Below are positions 46,030 to 57,789 of a stretch of DNA of 64,000 nt, piece after piece. Source of the DNA: Symmetrospora coprosmae (lineage: Eukaryota > Basidiomycota > Cystobasidiomycetes > Symmetrosporaceae); NCBI GenBank assembly GCA_008802785.1, contig VUYT01000025.1, positions 1 through 64,000 on the forward strand, in the 5' to 3' direction. The notes under the pieces were generated by a model that was given only the letters and a program-made list of their open reading frames with translations, was not told where the DNA came from and ran no database searches. The stretch's first letter is position 1, and the number at the start of each line of letters is the position of its first letter. The position numbers were made by a program, and so were the translations under genes.

Positions 46030-49000
46030 TTAATGCGTAGGCAGGAGATGCCCCTGCATCGGGTGCTCGGACGGGTACAGCAGGTTGATGACCCAGATGA
46101 GAGCCATGAACACGGCGCACCGGAACTTGAGATTCGTCATGAGCTGGTTCCACCGGGCCAAGGACGGGTGGTGGCTGCTCCCGGCGCCAGCGCCGCCTGA
46201 GCCTCTGTACTCGCCGCCTGCGTCATCATCGCCGCCGTTCAGGGTGCTGAGAGGTATGTAGGCCGTCCCGCCATTCGACGATGATGATGGACCTGCCGAC
46301 GAAGCCACCGTGGGCAGAGAGGCTTGACCCCTCTTTGGCGGCGCTGCCAGAATCCACTCGGTCAACTCGCCCGTCGTCCTCGCTATCGTGTGCGAGAGGA
46401 AGAGGAAAACGGCAGAGGTGAAGATCATGTTGAGGAAGCGGAGGCGGGGGTAGGGCAGGAGGACGAGAAGGCCCTTCGTGTCTCCCGCCAGCCAGATGTG
46501 GAACTGGCAGATGAACGTCTCGAGGGAGCTGCGGGGGCCGCGTGGTGAGCGCACAGACAGATGTCAGCAGACCCGGCACGAGAGGTACCACCGACTACTC
46601 GAGGAAGGACACCCACCACTGCCCGATCCAGATGAATGCGCGCGAGCTCGTCGATCGCAGCGTCGGCGTGCAGTTCCTCAGCACAATGAACGCGAGCACA
46701 GGCACGCACGACACGTAGGGATGCCACGTATTGTACGCGAACTTGTCTCTTGCCAGCTCAAAGTGGAAGAACCAGACCATGGCAAGACCGCTCGCTGCGA
46801 TGCTTCCCTTCTTGACGCGGTCCCACCACGCGCGCTCCCACAGCTTCTCCTCCTGGACCTTGATGAAGACGAGCGCGGCGAGCATGCCGACGTACACGAT
46901 CCACTGGTCGAGCGTGACGCGGAATGACCACTCCTTGGCGTTCCACTGCGTCCGGAAGACCGAGTTGAAGAGGCCGAACGTGAGCTGAAGCGGTTGCGGG
47001 AACCAGTGGAAGAGCTTTGCGAGAATGGCAGAGACAATAATCTTGCCCCCGACAAAGAAGACCCGCTTGTTGTACTGGTGGCCCACGTACATGGTCACCC
47101 AGATGATGCCGAACCAGAGCGTTACGAGCGGCGAGAAATAGTACGAGAGGTAGTCCGTATCTTGCACGTAGACGAGCACAATTGTGAGGAGATTCAACCG
47201 GACGAGCACCCCGGCGACTCGTGCGAAACCATAGTCTCCCTTCTTGTAGTAGAAGAAGAAGTGCCCGTACCCGCTCATGAAGAGGTACTGCGCGAGTCAA
47301 GGGCTTTAGCATGGGCTGCATGGTCATCATGAGCCGAGTTGCTGGACGCACGGCGGCAACCAAGACTCGGATGGGGTTGTAGATGCCCGAGACCTTGCTC
47401 GCGCCATAGTAGTGGTAGACCAGGATGGCAATCTGCATCCAGCCCTTCCACTGCTCGTGGTGTTCCGGAGCATGTATGGGGTCAGCTCGGGTGGATACCA
47501 TGGAGCCGAGACCAACAGCACGCACCTCGTCCGTCTGGTCCCTGTTCAGGAAGCCAAGATCCTTTTCTGGTTTCTTCAGTGTCACCAGACCCAGCACCAA
47601 GCTCGCCAGCATGGCAATAGTGAACTGCCAGAAGTCAAATTGCTTTTGAATCTTGAGGAAGAGGGACGTCCGGTCGGAAAAGTACATGAAGATGATGCTG
47701 AAGCCAAAGACCGTCAGAGCCATCAAGTACTGTGGGGGAGGGAAGAAGTTCGAATATACAGGGTTGCCGCCTGCAGAACGACCGTCTTAGTCTACGAAGG
47801 CGCCCGTTAAGTGCGCGGCTGTCACCCACGGGAAGCGATGTAGTGCGTGCCCAAGGGTCCCCAGATGAGCACAATCAGGATGACGATGCCCTGCACCCAG
47901 TTCGGGGCAGGATACTGGTTGCAGCACGTCTTGTCGAATGTGAACTTTTTCGGCAGGACATCATTGCAGCGGAGGTTGAGGAGGATGTTGGCCTGTGTTT
48001 TCGTGATGGCAGCGTCAAAGTGCATGCCGTCTGGCGTGTGCTGAGTGGCCAGGTCGAGGTACTTTGCAGCAGCCGCCTTGCCGAGCCCGGCAATCCCCGC
48101 AGGCTCGAGAACCGTCGAAGGGGATGTCATCTCGTTGAAGACGTACGGAATGGAGAGCTGCGAGATGGATGAGTCGGTGAATGGGGGCAGACGCGAGCGG
48201 AGGTAGGCGTTCATCTCGGCCTCGGCGGCGGGCGTGAGCGTGATTTGGCGGTCCGGGGTGAGCTTTGACGTGATTGTCGTCTCCACGGGTAGGAGGACGA
48301 CCTCGTCTGCCATCTGCGAGGCGCGCGTGTTCTGCGTCGCGTCGAATATGCGGTCCACGGCGCGCATCCACCCGCGCGCCCCGCCAGAGTCGCCCGGGTT
48401 GCGCAGGAACCACAGGCCCGAGCCAAAGACGACCATGGCAGGGGCCTGCTGCGCGCGTGCAGCTGTTCCGCCGGCGGCGGCGTCTGCGTTGACGCCGGCA
48501 GACCCTGGACGGCGGATGTTGGTCGAGGCAATGAGCTCGCTGCTCTTTGTGCCATTCAGGAAAGGGTCCCAGTAGAATTCGAACTGCGTCCCGCTGGCGA
48601 GGATGCTCACGTCCTTGTGCTTCTCCCGCGCCTGCGTGGCTGTTGCTCCCTGTGGCGGCTGCTGCTGCTGCGCCGGCGAGTAAAAGTCCGGGATGACGAG
48701 GCTCGAGTCGAGGAGCTGCGCTGCGGCGTAGAAGACCTGCCTGGCCGTGCTGTCGCCGATAAAGAGGACGCGGCGGCCGCTCAGGCAGGGCTTGCTCGTC
48801 TTTGCAGAGTACGAGTGCAGGATGCACCCGTCCGGCTGCCAGTTCTTGAGAGCCGTCGGGGACGAGAGCCCGGCGTCGAGCCAGTCGCCGCTGTTGAGCA
48901 GAGCATGGCACTTGTACCTGTCGGTGGAGTCTTGTCCAGGCATATCGTCAAGCGTCAGAGCGGATGCGCAATTGCCAGGAAAGACGCCTTCAGGATGAGG

Positions 49001-49172
49001 TTCGGGATTCAGCTCCTCGGCACTCACCCAGGACAAAGAAGCGGAACGCGGCCAGCACGACGGCTACCGCGATGAGGGCGCAGTGGAATATAGGAAGCAA
49101 CCTGATCCACGCAGGTTGCGCGTCTTTCCCTCCTGCTCCTGCTCCCCCTCCCCCAGCCGGCTTGGGTGCCAT
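46030..49172 (-). CDS. CAS1: CAS1-family O-acetyltransferase, multi-pass membrane protein
   Basis: CAS1/CASD1 proteins O-acetylate Golgi glycans (capsule glucuronoxylomannan in Cryptococcus, sialic acid in animals). Exons: 49172..49028, 48987..47830, 47770..47526, 47450..47352, 47287..46599, 46528..46030, giving 944 residues. A signal-anchor helix (LPIFHCALIAVAVVLAAFRF) leads into a lumenal GDSL-like domain. That domain shows the serine motif VLFIGDSTARQVFYA and the DxxH pair in HTPDGMHFD. About a dozen membrane helices follow, including VQGIVILIVLIWGPLG, the family signature [38 protein letters not shown], and LETFICQFHIWLAGDTKG. The catalytic residues are present. The first intron (49027..48988) is only 40 bases. 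Confidence 0.93.
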
Positions 49173-49330
49173 GATGCTGTCGGGAATTACAGTACCGGGC
49201 TCTCTTTCGAGCTTGAAGGAGGCGGCCAAGGCGGCGGACGAGCTGACTCGCTTGTACCAACTGTGTGTATATGTGTGTGCGTGTAAATGTGCGACTAACT
49301 TGGCTGGAGCAGAGCCGACCGGTGCTTTCC

Positions 49331-49375
49331 CTGCCCTGCCCTGCCCTGCCCTGCCCTGCCCTGCCCTGCCCTGCC
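49331..49375. repeat. CTGCC pentanucleotide tandem repeat, nine units
   Basis: Nine exact CTGCC units in the 262-base region between the divergent CAS1 (-) and RPB12 (+) start codons, about 60 bases before the RPB12 ATG. Confidence 0.95.
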
Positions 49376-49434
49376 TGTCTCTCTCAAGCCAGCACCATCC
49401 GTCAACAGTCAAGCACAAGTAGCGATCATCAGCC

Positions 49435-49970
49435 ATGGACGGTGAGTCACAGCTCCTTGCACTGCTACTGTCGCGCAAGCAGATCCATGCTAAATCCCTT
49501 GCATCCGCGCCGCCGCCCACAGCCGCCCCGAACCAGCCGGTCGCCTATTCCTGCGGAGGTGTGCAGCAAGGTCACCCCGCGGGCTAGCTAGCCTGGGCAA
49601 GATGAAGCGCCGCAAGCGATGATCTGACGGACTGGCTCTTCTCTCTTCCTGTGCATGCAGACTGCGGCCAACAGAATGACATCCGTCCAAAAGGTGGGCT
49701 GGACTGGCTTCGGTGCACGAGCCAGGTTCGACAGTGCTCTGACTGACAGGGATCCGGTGCGCTTGGGATGCAACGCAGAACCCATCCGATGCCAGGAATG
49801 CGGCTGCAGAATCATGTTCAAGAAGAGGCAGAAGCGGAGTGCGTCGTCCTCGCGTTGGCCGAGGCAGAGGCCGAGAGGTGTCCTGTCTGACATCGTCCCC
49901 TTCCTGCGAACCTCTTTCTTTCTTTCTACCCTCTTCCCATCTCGCAGTGGTGCAGTTCGAGGCGAGGTGA
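49435..49970 (+). CDS. RPB12: RPB12, shared subunit of RNA polymerases I, II and III
   Basis: Small zinc-ribbon subunit (ABC10-alpha, Rpc10). Exons: 49435..49441, 49523..49558, 49661..49693, 49779..49838, 49948..49970, giving 52 residues. The product reads MDAAPNQPVAYSCGDCGQQN, then DIRPKEPIRCQECGCRIMFK, and ends KKRQKRMVQFEAR. Both CxxC pairs are present and the length is nearly that of relatives. Five coding exons for 52 residues is extreme, and the first holds only ATGGACG. An alternative acceptor at 49750 would destroy the second zinc knuckle, so 49778 was chosen. Confidence 0.94.
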
Positions 49971-50648
49971 TGAGCCCCTCTCGCAGCAGCAGGAGGGATG
50001 CGAGCACTAGCATCGCAACAAGGCGGCAGCCTGGCCCCCCTAGTATTCCACACGTTGTCCGAGCTCCTCGCAGCCCCCCGCAGGCCCTCTGCCAGGACTT
50101 GCGCCGTGCTTTCCGTAACCACCCTCCCAGAATCCTCCCTCCCCTAGAGCTCTCCACCATGCGGCAGTATCCAGAGTTGTTGTAATCATGATCTCCTGCA
50201 ATCAGTCTTCTCGTCGACCTGTTGGTAAGTTAACTGCATCGCGCACATGTATGTGGTTGCCCTTCTGCCGAATTCGCGGTGACCCACTTGGGTGCCGTTG
50301 CCTCTGCTCGGACTGGACCACCCAGATATACACACCAAGGTAAGGGGAATACTGCGCTCCACTCTCACACCCATTCTCTCTACACGATGAACACACACAC
50401 ATGAATCAAATCTATTGGAGCTGTCTGAGGTCCTCGAAAATGAGGGCGCTGCGGACGACCAGTTCGACACATACGCAAAAAGCGCCTGAAATCCCACTCT
50501 CCTTCTCCTCCTCCTCCTCCTCCAGCCGGCAGCTCGTCGCACGCTGTATATGCAGAGAGAACAGGCCGCTGACTGTGCTGCTTCCTGTGCACTTCCGCTG
50601 CTGCTGCAGGCCCCGTCTTGTCCTGACCCTGTCCTGCCAGGAAGACCG
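49971..50648. other. Intergenic region
   Basis: 678 bases after RPB12 and before SSU72. A CTC-rich run (about 50500-50525) lies near the expected SSU72 leader. No coding feature supported. Confidence 0.45.
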
Positions 50649-51766
50649 ATGGACCCCAGACTGCGGGGGCGCGCACCTCCCCTCCAGCAGCAACAGCCGG
50701 CATACGCAGGGGCAGGCTCAGGCTACAACAGTGGCAGTCAAGCCAGCACGCCTGTGCCGCAGTATGCAGGAGCCGTCGCCAACGGCGCGCCCGTCAGCGG
50801 CCTTGTAGGCGGGCCCGCGGTCGCCGCCGCTGCCGCTGCAGAGTCGCTCGACGCGCTCGAGACGGTCAAGCGAGACGACCCCAATAGCATTAGGAAGACA
50901 TTCTGTGTAGTATGTGCGAGCAACAATGTGCGTCTGCCTGACCTGCATTTGCCCTTTCGTCTCTTGCTCCTCTTCCACGCTGACTGGGCTTGCTGCAGAA
51001 CCGGTCCATGGAAGGGCACAAGGTGCTGGCGTGAGTGTCGGCGCGGGCTTACATGCATGAGTGCTTGCTTTCTCGCTGACTCGCACGTACGTATCATCGC
51101 GCCATCCTTTCTGCAGAGGCGCCAACTTCAAGGTCATCTCGGCGGGGACAGGATCCGCCGTACGCCTCCCAGGGAACGCCATCGACAAGCCCAACATCTA
51201 CACGTTCGGGACGCCCTACGAGACAATGTACACGGACCTCGTGGGAAAAGACGAGCGCCTGTACACGGCCAACGGGATCCTCAACATGCTCGACCGGAAC
51301 CGCAAGATCAAAGCCGCGCCCGAGCGCTTTCAGGAGAGCAAGAGCGTCGCGGACGTCGTCATTACGTGCGAGGAGAGGTGCTATGACGCCGTGTGCGACG
51401 GTGTGTCCCTCGCTCCGACGCGGGTACATCGCTCGCTCGCTCGAGAATCGCAGCTGATGCTCCCGCATTGCTACCACAGATCTGCTATCCCGGGGAGGCG
51501 AGATGAATCGCCCCGTCCATGTCATCAACATCGAGATCAAGGATAACCACGAAGAGGCGCTCATTGCAGGGAAGGCCATGCTTGAGCTCTGCACGGCCGT
51601 GAGCGGGCAGCACATTTCTACACAGGACTGGTGTATGTCACAGGCTGATGCAAGGCTGTCGCAGATCGAGGCGTCCTACGACCTCGACGGCGAGATTGAC
51701 GATATCATCCGGATACAAAGCGCAAAGCACCCGCATGAGATCCTGCACACTGTGGGATACTACTGA
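50649..51766 (+). CDS. SSU72: SSU72, RNA polymerase II CTD phosphatase
   Basis: Dephosphorylates Ser5/Ser7 of the polymerase II tail within the cleavage and polyadenylation factor. Exons: 50649..50927, 50999..51030, 51117..51400, 51480..51598, 51665..51766, giving 271 residues. The catalytic C-x5-R loop CASNNNRS is assembled across the first intron ([10 protein letters not shown] joined to [11 protein letters not shown]). It is followed by [10 protein letters not shown] and [35 protein letters not shown] and [20 protein letters not shown] match the family, as does the C-terminal [12 protein letters not shown]. The first roughly 80 residues are a Gln/Ala/Gly-rich extension absent from the yeast and human proteins. 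Confidence 0.95.
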
Positions 51767-52252
51767 TGGTGTCGCCCGAAGGCCACAATGTTGTTGTTGT
51801 TGTCGAATATAGTGAACGACATGACCTGCAGCAAATTGACGTATCTGCCAGGTCCTCAAGTACTGCCCAAGTCATCACAATATGAACACTTCACTTTCAG
51901 CAGTTGCTACGGTCACCAGAGCTTCATTCACGGGCGACATGGCACACCGGTTGAGCGCCTTCACCTCCACGGCAGTGAACCTGCCTGGGGCTGTTGCGGG
52001 ATGGGGCGTTTCAGTCCGCTCCCAGCGGTGACCTAGTACTCGACCCCACCACAATACTACGCATGTGACTGCAGATTACCCACAAATGATATCGTGTGTC
52101 TGGTTTATGCTACATCTAAGTACCCTCCGCCGCTTGAAACTGAGCAGTCAAGCGTAAAGAATCTGCATCACACCCGTGTATGTATGGCCTGAAGGACGGC
52201 AGTGACGGTACAGATTACCGACTAAGGAGAAAGAGATGGACGAGCGGCCAGA
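51767..52252. other. Convergent intergenic region with repeat copy 3
   Basis: 486 bases between the SSU72 stop (+) and the arrestin-like stop (-). A truncated, inverted copy of the dispersed repeat fills 135 bases of it. Confidence 0.6.
51911..52045 (-). repeat. Dispersed repeat, copy 3 (5'-truncated, inverted)
   Basis: Reverse complement of the 3' half of the repeat. It runs from GGTCGAGTACTA through CGCTGGGAGCGGACTGAAAC, CCCATCCCGCAAC and GGTGAAGGCGCTCAACCGGT to GCTCTGGTGACC. The 5' half present in copies 1 and 2 is missing. Confidence 0.88.
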
Positions 52253-55200
52253 TCAGTGCCCAGACACGCTCGAGCCAGAGTGCTTGAAAAAGAACTGCCT
52301 CTCAAACACCTCGGCCGGCGGGCTGATGGGCGAGTCGAGGTGGCGGAGCTGCTCCTTCAGAAGAGCCACCGGCTTTGCAGGTCGTGCAGGAGGCAAAGAC
52401 GGCGCATGGTTCTCCTCGGTGCTCTGATCCGCGTCAGACTCGATGTAGCTCGCCACCCGGCGCTGCTTGCCCTTGGCCGCTGTAGGGATTCTAGGGTACT
52501 GCAACGAGTCGGAGGAATAGTCTGAAGCGGACGGGAGGTGAGACGAGGACGAGTTGGGGGTGGGGAAATAGCTGTTGTGGGGAGGGCCGCCCTTGCTGTT
52601 GGTCGTAGTGTAGTTGGGCTGCGTAGCGGGGGTGAGATAGACCGAGCCCGGGCTGTACAGCACCGAAGGCTGGAATGGCTGGCTAGTCTTCTCGGGCTCG
52701 TCGATCTGACTTCGGCCTTCGGCCTCTCGGCGCTCTTCCTCCTCGTACAGCTGACGCAGCCGCTCCTTCTCCTCCAAAGCTGTCAGTGGCAGAATGTCGG
52801 TCTGACCTGCCATGCGCTGCTGGTACGCTTCACGCGCTGCCAATGCCTGGAGATACGTGATCTTTTGCTGGTCGATCGTCCTCTGTGACGATGTCGACGC
52901 GTTTGATGCATCCCGTGCGTGGGGACGGGTGGCATGAGGGATAGGCGGGGGCCCGGCGCTGCCAAGTTGCTGCCTGTAAGACTGCTGAACCGACGTTCCG
53001 TTCATCCCGGAGCGAGACTGCTCGTCTGTCTGCTCGTAAGATTCCTGGGGCTCTCCGTGCCCGTCAACAGATTCTGCCGGCAGACCATATGTAGGTCAGC
53101 TGGTAGGGTTCGGCATTTTCAGGCGCGGCCCGGAGAAACTCACGCGATGTCAAGTAGGGAAGGTGCGTGGAATAGACCGAGTTGCGGTTGGTCGGCTCTT
53201 CTGCAGCAGTGCTCCGCATGGCTGCATCGAGGCTTAGGAAGTCGCCGCTCTTCTGGCGAACAGGACCAGGGTGGGACAGCGATCTCATGAGCGAAAGCGG
53301 CGTCTGCACTCTGTTCTGCACCGGGGCGTAGCCATTCAGGCTCCTGCCCAGCGCAACAGGCTCTGGAATGCCATATCCAGCTCGCTCTTGTGTCTGACGA
53401 GCGAGCGCTTTGGCATTCGTGTACAAGCGCTGCTTCTCGTCTTCAGCGCTCTCCCACTGCCGCACCTGCTTCTGCATGGAAGAGGTGTATACTTCTGAAC
53501 CAGGCGAGACGCCCTCGGACTCGCTGGCAGGAGTCGGCAGCGCCATGGGCGTGAGTGCAGAGCCGGGAGTATCGGGAGAAGTAGGCGCCGATGTGGCTGG
53601 CGAGGCAGTGATGGTCGAAAGGGAGAAGCGACGAGCGGGAACAGCGTCCACGCCATGGTCCGATGTCCGACGGTGCAGGGGCACTGCTGTCGGGTTCTGC
53701 TGTGCCGTCTGTCGCTCAGGCTGTGGCTGTATTGTTTCTCTCCGCCTCGGCTGTCCGAATGGCAGGGCTGAAACAGATGGACTTGTCCGTGCCGTCTCTC
53801 GATCTGGAGAATTGACCTGTCCTTCAGCTGGAGCAGGAACCGGCGATTGCGTTTGCACGCTCAGTGCTGGCATCGAGACTGCAGCGCCAGCAGGAGTAGC
53901 GTAGCCAAACCCTTGCTGAGGTCGTTGTTGCTCGGGACTATGCGGGCCCGAAGAGACAGTAGCATTCGAGCTCAACGACTGCCCCATGAGGTTGGGAAAG
54001 TTAGGCGAGTGTGACGACGGGCGCTGATGCGAGGGGAAGGGGCCGTCCATTGCGAAGGCCGTAGGCGAGGCCCGGTACTGCTGATTCGGGCTGCCCGGTC
54101 CGTGCCAGGAGCTAACCTGGTCTCGTCTGGGGTGCGAATGTCCGCCTCTGCCATCGTGGCTGTGAGGCTGCCCAGCCTGAGGCAGCGGCCCGACGTTCGA
54201 GCCAGACATGACTGAGCCAAATGAAGGTGGAGTGCTGTTGTTGGGCGATGGGCGGTGGACCTGCATCGAGTTTGAGTGCCTGACCGATGCAGGTGGACTG
54301 TGCGATGCTGGCCGCATGAGCCGGTCACTCGGCGCGCCTGGGATGGCAGGGCTCATGGACGCTCGCCGTGTCAAGAAAAACCCGGACCCAGCGGACGAGC
54401 TTCCCTTCCCTGGTTGTTGAGGGATCGGCGGCAGCTTTTGTGGCACGGAGGACGACAGCGGGGCTTGGCGTGGGCTGCCAGCGTTGCTGCGGGCATCTTG
54501 CGGCGCAGCGCCACGCTGAGGCACGGGCTGAACAATCTCTGCTGCTTGTGACACAGGTGCTGGCACAGTAGCCGGCGTATGCGCAGCTGACGTATCCGCC
54601 TCTGCCTCGTGACCGTGTTGCCTCTGGTACTCCTCTCGATGCGCATGAAAGGCCGGCGAGTAGGGCCTGAAGCTGCTCAGGTGCCTGCCCGAGAAGACAG
54701 CCGCGGGAATACGGGCACCACTGGCAGCAGTCACTTCGCTTGCAGAGCCTACTGTCCCGGCTGGCCGGGGCAGGGAGGTCGTGCTGGCACTCTTCTGGTG
54801 AATGTTCAGGCTACTGCCTGTGGTCGGCCCAGTGGAGGCATACGCGATGCTCTTGGGTCGCGTAGATTGGAGGCGCGATGCCGGCTGCAATTCTACCGGG
54901 ATCATGACCTGCGGCGTTTGCTGCACTTGTTCCGTCGGACGTGCGGCCGCGCCGACCGGCATCCCGCCCACTTCCCTTCCGGGCAGATTGTTAGAGGCGA
55001 CAGGTGATTGGAGCTGCTCACGCGTCTCGCTGTTGTTGACGGACGAGGAGGCCGGATACATGGGAGGGTCATGGCTTTGCCGGCTTGAGTCGGAGCCATT
55101 GGCGCGCTGCTGATACTGCGGCCGCGGTGGTAGCATCTGATTGTCCTGTGACTGCAGAGGTTGGGTGGACATGGGTTGCTGATACATGGGCGACTGTTGC

Positions 55201-57357
55201 TGTTGCTGCTGCTGTTGCCGCGGCGGCGGCGCTTGAGGCTGAAGGTGACGAGCAGGCTGCTGCTGAGGCAGCTGCTGTTGATGGTATGGCTGCATAGGGC
55301 TCGGTTGACTGTCTGCATGGTGCACATACCCGTTTGTCTGCGGAGGCGATTTCGGCGGGTAGGAAGGCTGCACATGCTGCAGCAGTGGGTTCGGCTGTTC
55401 CCCCACGGGCTTGCTCGGGCGGGAACGAGATGGCTGTCGGGCGTTGCTGCCGTTCATGCTCTCCCTGCTCGGCCGGTGGATGGTCCCCTGGCCTTGTGCG
55501 AGACCATCAGAGCCCGGCGAGCCTGGACCCTGCTCCTGGCTATGGTGCGTCTGGCTCGGGGACCGGTAGTGTGCAGGCGGCTTTGGGGCAGAGATTGGTA
55601 CAAAGGCGGAAGGCGATGTCTGAGGCATTGCCGAGCCATTCGGCACGTGCGAGGATGCTCCTGCTACCTTTGGCATGATGTGCTGGGGCTCCGGTTGTGG
55701 CGGCGTTACCGCTTTCCCAGCTGGCATAGACTGCTGGAGCTCGGGTTGTGGCTGAGGTGACTGCAGCGGCTGCCCCTGTAGAATTGGAGCCTGACCTTGT
55801 CCTCCCGGCCGCTGCAGGTTTTCTGGAACCTGCCCAATCTTGGCCTTCCAGTATTCACCACTCTTTACGTTCCACGGCGACACGAGCACCGGAATCTTGT
55901 CGAGCACGATCTCCTTGATTGGCGGATCTCTAGCATGAATAGGCGTCTCCTTCTCCTTTCTTTTGCTCTGCTTTGCTTCCTTTGGTATCTCCACGATGGC
56001 GCGCAGCCTGAGGAAGTACTTTATCTCGAGGTGCTTTGCATTCTGCACCGTGTACCGCTGGTGTGTCAACGGTAGGCTCGCGGCGAGCGTATGCGAAGTG
56101 CTCTCGTGGCTATACAGAAGGCTGTTGACGTTCGTCTTGAGTGTAACGACGTCAGTCACCTGTGAGATGACCTTGCGCGGGTCGATTCCTGGCCCTCTGG
56201 CGCCTGGCACCAGCTCTCGCGAGACGATGGTCTCGCTCAGGACGAGCTCAAGCCTGGTGATCTGTAGTCCGGCAGCAAGGCACGTCAGTCTCGAACAAGG
56301 CGACAGCTGCACAGCGGCTGCGCGTGCAGCGCACCTTGACGGGCGTGTTGCGCTCGCTCTTGATCTTCACGTCGAAGCGCATTGCATCTCCCGCGCCAAA
56401 TATGACAGTCTGCCTGCGAAGGCGCATGGAGATGTTTGCCGTGCTGGTCGCGAGCGACTCTTGCTCTGCTTGCCATGCATAGATGGGCCAGAGCGGGTTG
56501 AGCTCGTGCTTCTCTATGGCGACCTCGGCAAAGCCTGACACCAGAGTGGGAGCCTTGAATCCAGAGCCTGACGAGAACAAGCCTTTGGAGCGCGGCTTGA
56601 TCCGAGCTGTTGCGACAATGTGGTAGGTGATGCCTGTGCTCTTGCTCTTTTCCAGCGAGATGGAGGGCGGCAGGCCGGCAGGGACGGGTATGCTGAAGGC
56701 GAGGTCGCACTGCATGGGAGATTGCGAGGAGACCCATCGTTAGACTGTCTTTGGGCTAAGTGTGTGCTACCCTGCACCGCATGCGGGCTGGCCAGCGGGC
56801 ACCCATAAAGGGGAGCTCAGCCACGGACTGACCGTCTCGATAGGGGCGAACCCTTCCTTGTCAGCATCCTTGCGGCCTTGTCCTCGCCATAGTACTTGCT
56901 CCTGTGTGCGCGGTAGGCCATTTCGCTGCATCAGCGTTTCGCTCTCCATCGCCGCCACAGAAACGTGATCCACGCCAAGGGAGGCCAACCGACCTCGGAG
57001 CCGATGAGCTGGTGGGGGGAAGAGGAGAGGAGAGGCACGTCAGTGATGGTGATGCGATGCGATGCGATGCGATGTTATGAGACGGTTGGTGGGACGCACC
57101 TCAAAGTAGCGCTTGACGCCTTTTGACGTGAGCACCGTCTCGGTCTTCTTGAGCTCGACCTTGAGCGTCTGCAGGAAGGGCACTGGCTGCCCTCCCACCC
57201 GAACCTCGACCTTCCCTTCTATGGTTGCGCGCTCCGACTCTGGCAGAGTGAGCAGCCCTGACCATCCTGTCGATATCCAGCCCAGGTGGGGCCGCTGCCG
57301 CAGGGTGAGCGAGAGCCCGGTGCTGCTGGACGACACCGGAGCTGCGACTGCCGCCAT
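52253..57357 (-). CDS. Arrestin-like protein with very long disordered tail
   Basis: Exons (first junction uncertain): 57357..about 57096, 57008..56833, 56709..56335, 56261..53144, 53073..52253, roughly 1580 residues. The arrestin N-domain shows GWSGLLTLPESERATIEGKV, VEVRVGGQPVPFLQTLKVEL and CDLAFSIPVPAGLPPSISLE. The C-domain has GITYHIVATARI, LRRQTVIFGAGDAMRFDVKI, NTPVKITRLELVLSETIVSR, and LEIKYFLRLRAIVEIPK. After IPVLVSPW the protein becomes more than 1000 residues of Pro/Gln/Ser/His-rich sequence (QQQQQQQ, PSHQRPSSHSPNF). Fungal arrestins (ART, Rim8, Bul) adapt Rsp5-type ligases to membrane proteins. Whether this one does is inference. The join between exon 1 and 2 needs a weak GTCCCA donor to keep frame, so an unseen small exon is possible. 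Confidence 0.78.
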
Positions 57358-57789
57358 TGCGAGCGTCCTTCCCTGTGCTGACCTGCGTGCACAAGCAAGA
57401 GCAACAGCTGGTTGCAGTGGCGATGCAGATATCAGGAAAAGGATGGCGGAAAGGAGAAGCCGCGACTGGTTGCTTGAAAGCTGTGCAACACTTGCGCCTC
57501 GTGCTTGCTGATCCCGCCGCCTGCCGCCGCGCTCGGGCAAGGTCCGCTGGGCTGGTTACTGACGTCGCTCCAAGATAGGGGCTTTTCATGCGCAAGCGAC
57601 ACAGTTGCGTGCTCGAGGACAGCCGCAACGGCCACAGTACATTGTATGTATGTGTATTGCACTGCATTCGAGAGACATGGCTATGGTAACGACTTGCAAG
57701 AGAGGGGAGAGGAATAGAAGCTACAGAGTGGACCAAAGTGGTCGAAAGAGATGGAAACGCTATCCTTTGATCTTGGATCAGTGAACTCG
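57358..57789. other. Intergenic region
   Basis: 432 bases between the Sec14-like stop and the arrestin-like start. It should contain the arrestin promoter. No other feature seen. Confidence 0.45.

Noticed and set aside
49694-49750. Earlier acceptor in RPB12 at 49750
   Set aside because: It shifts the frame and removes the second CxxC of the zinc ribbon.
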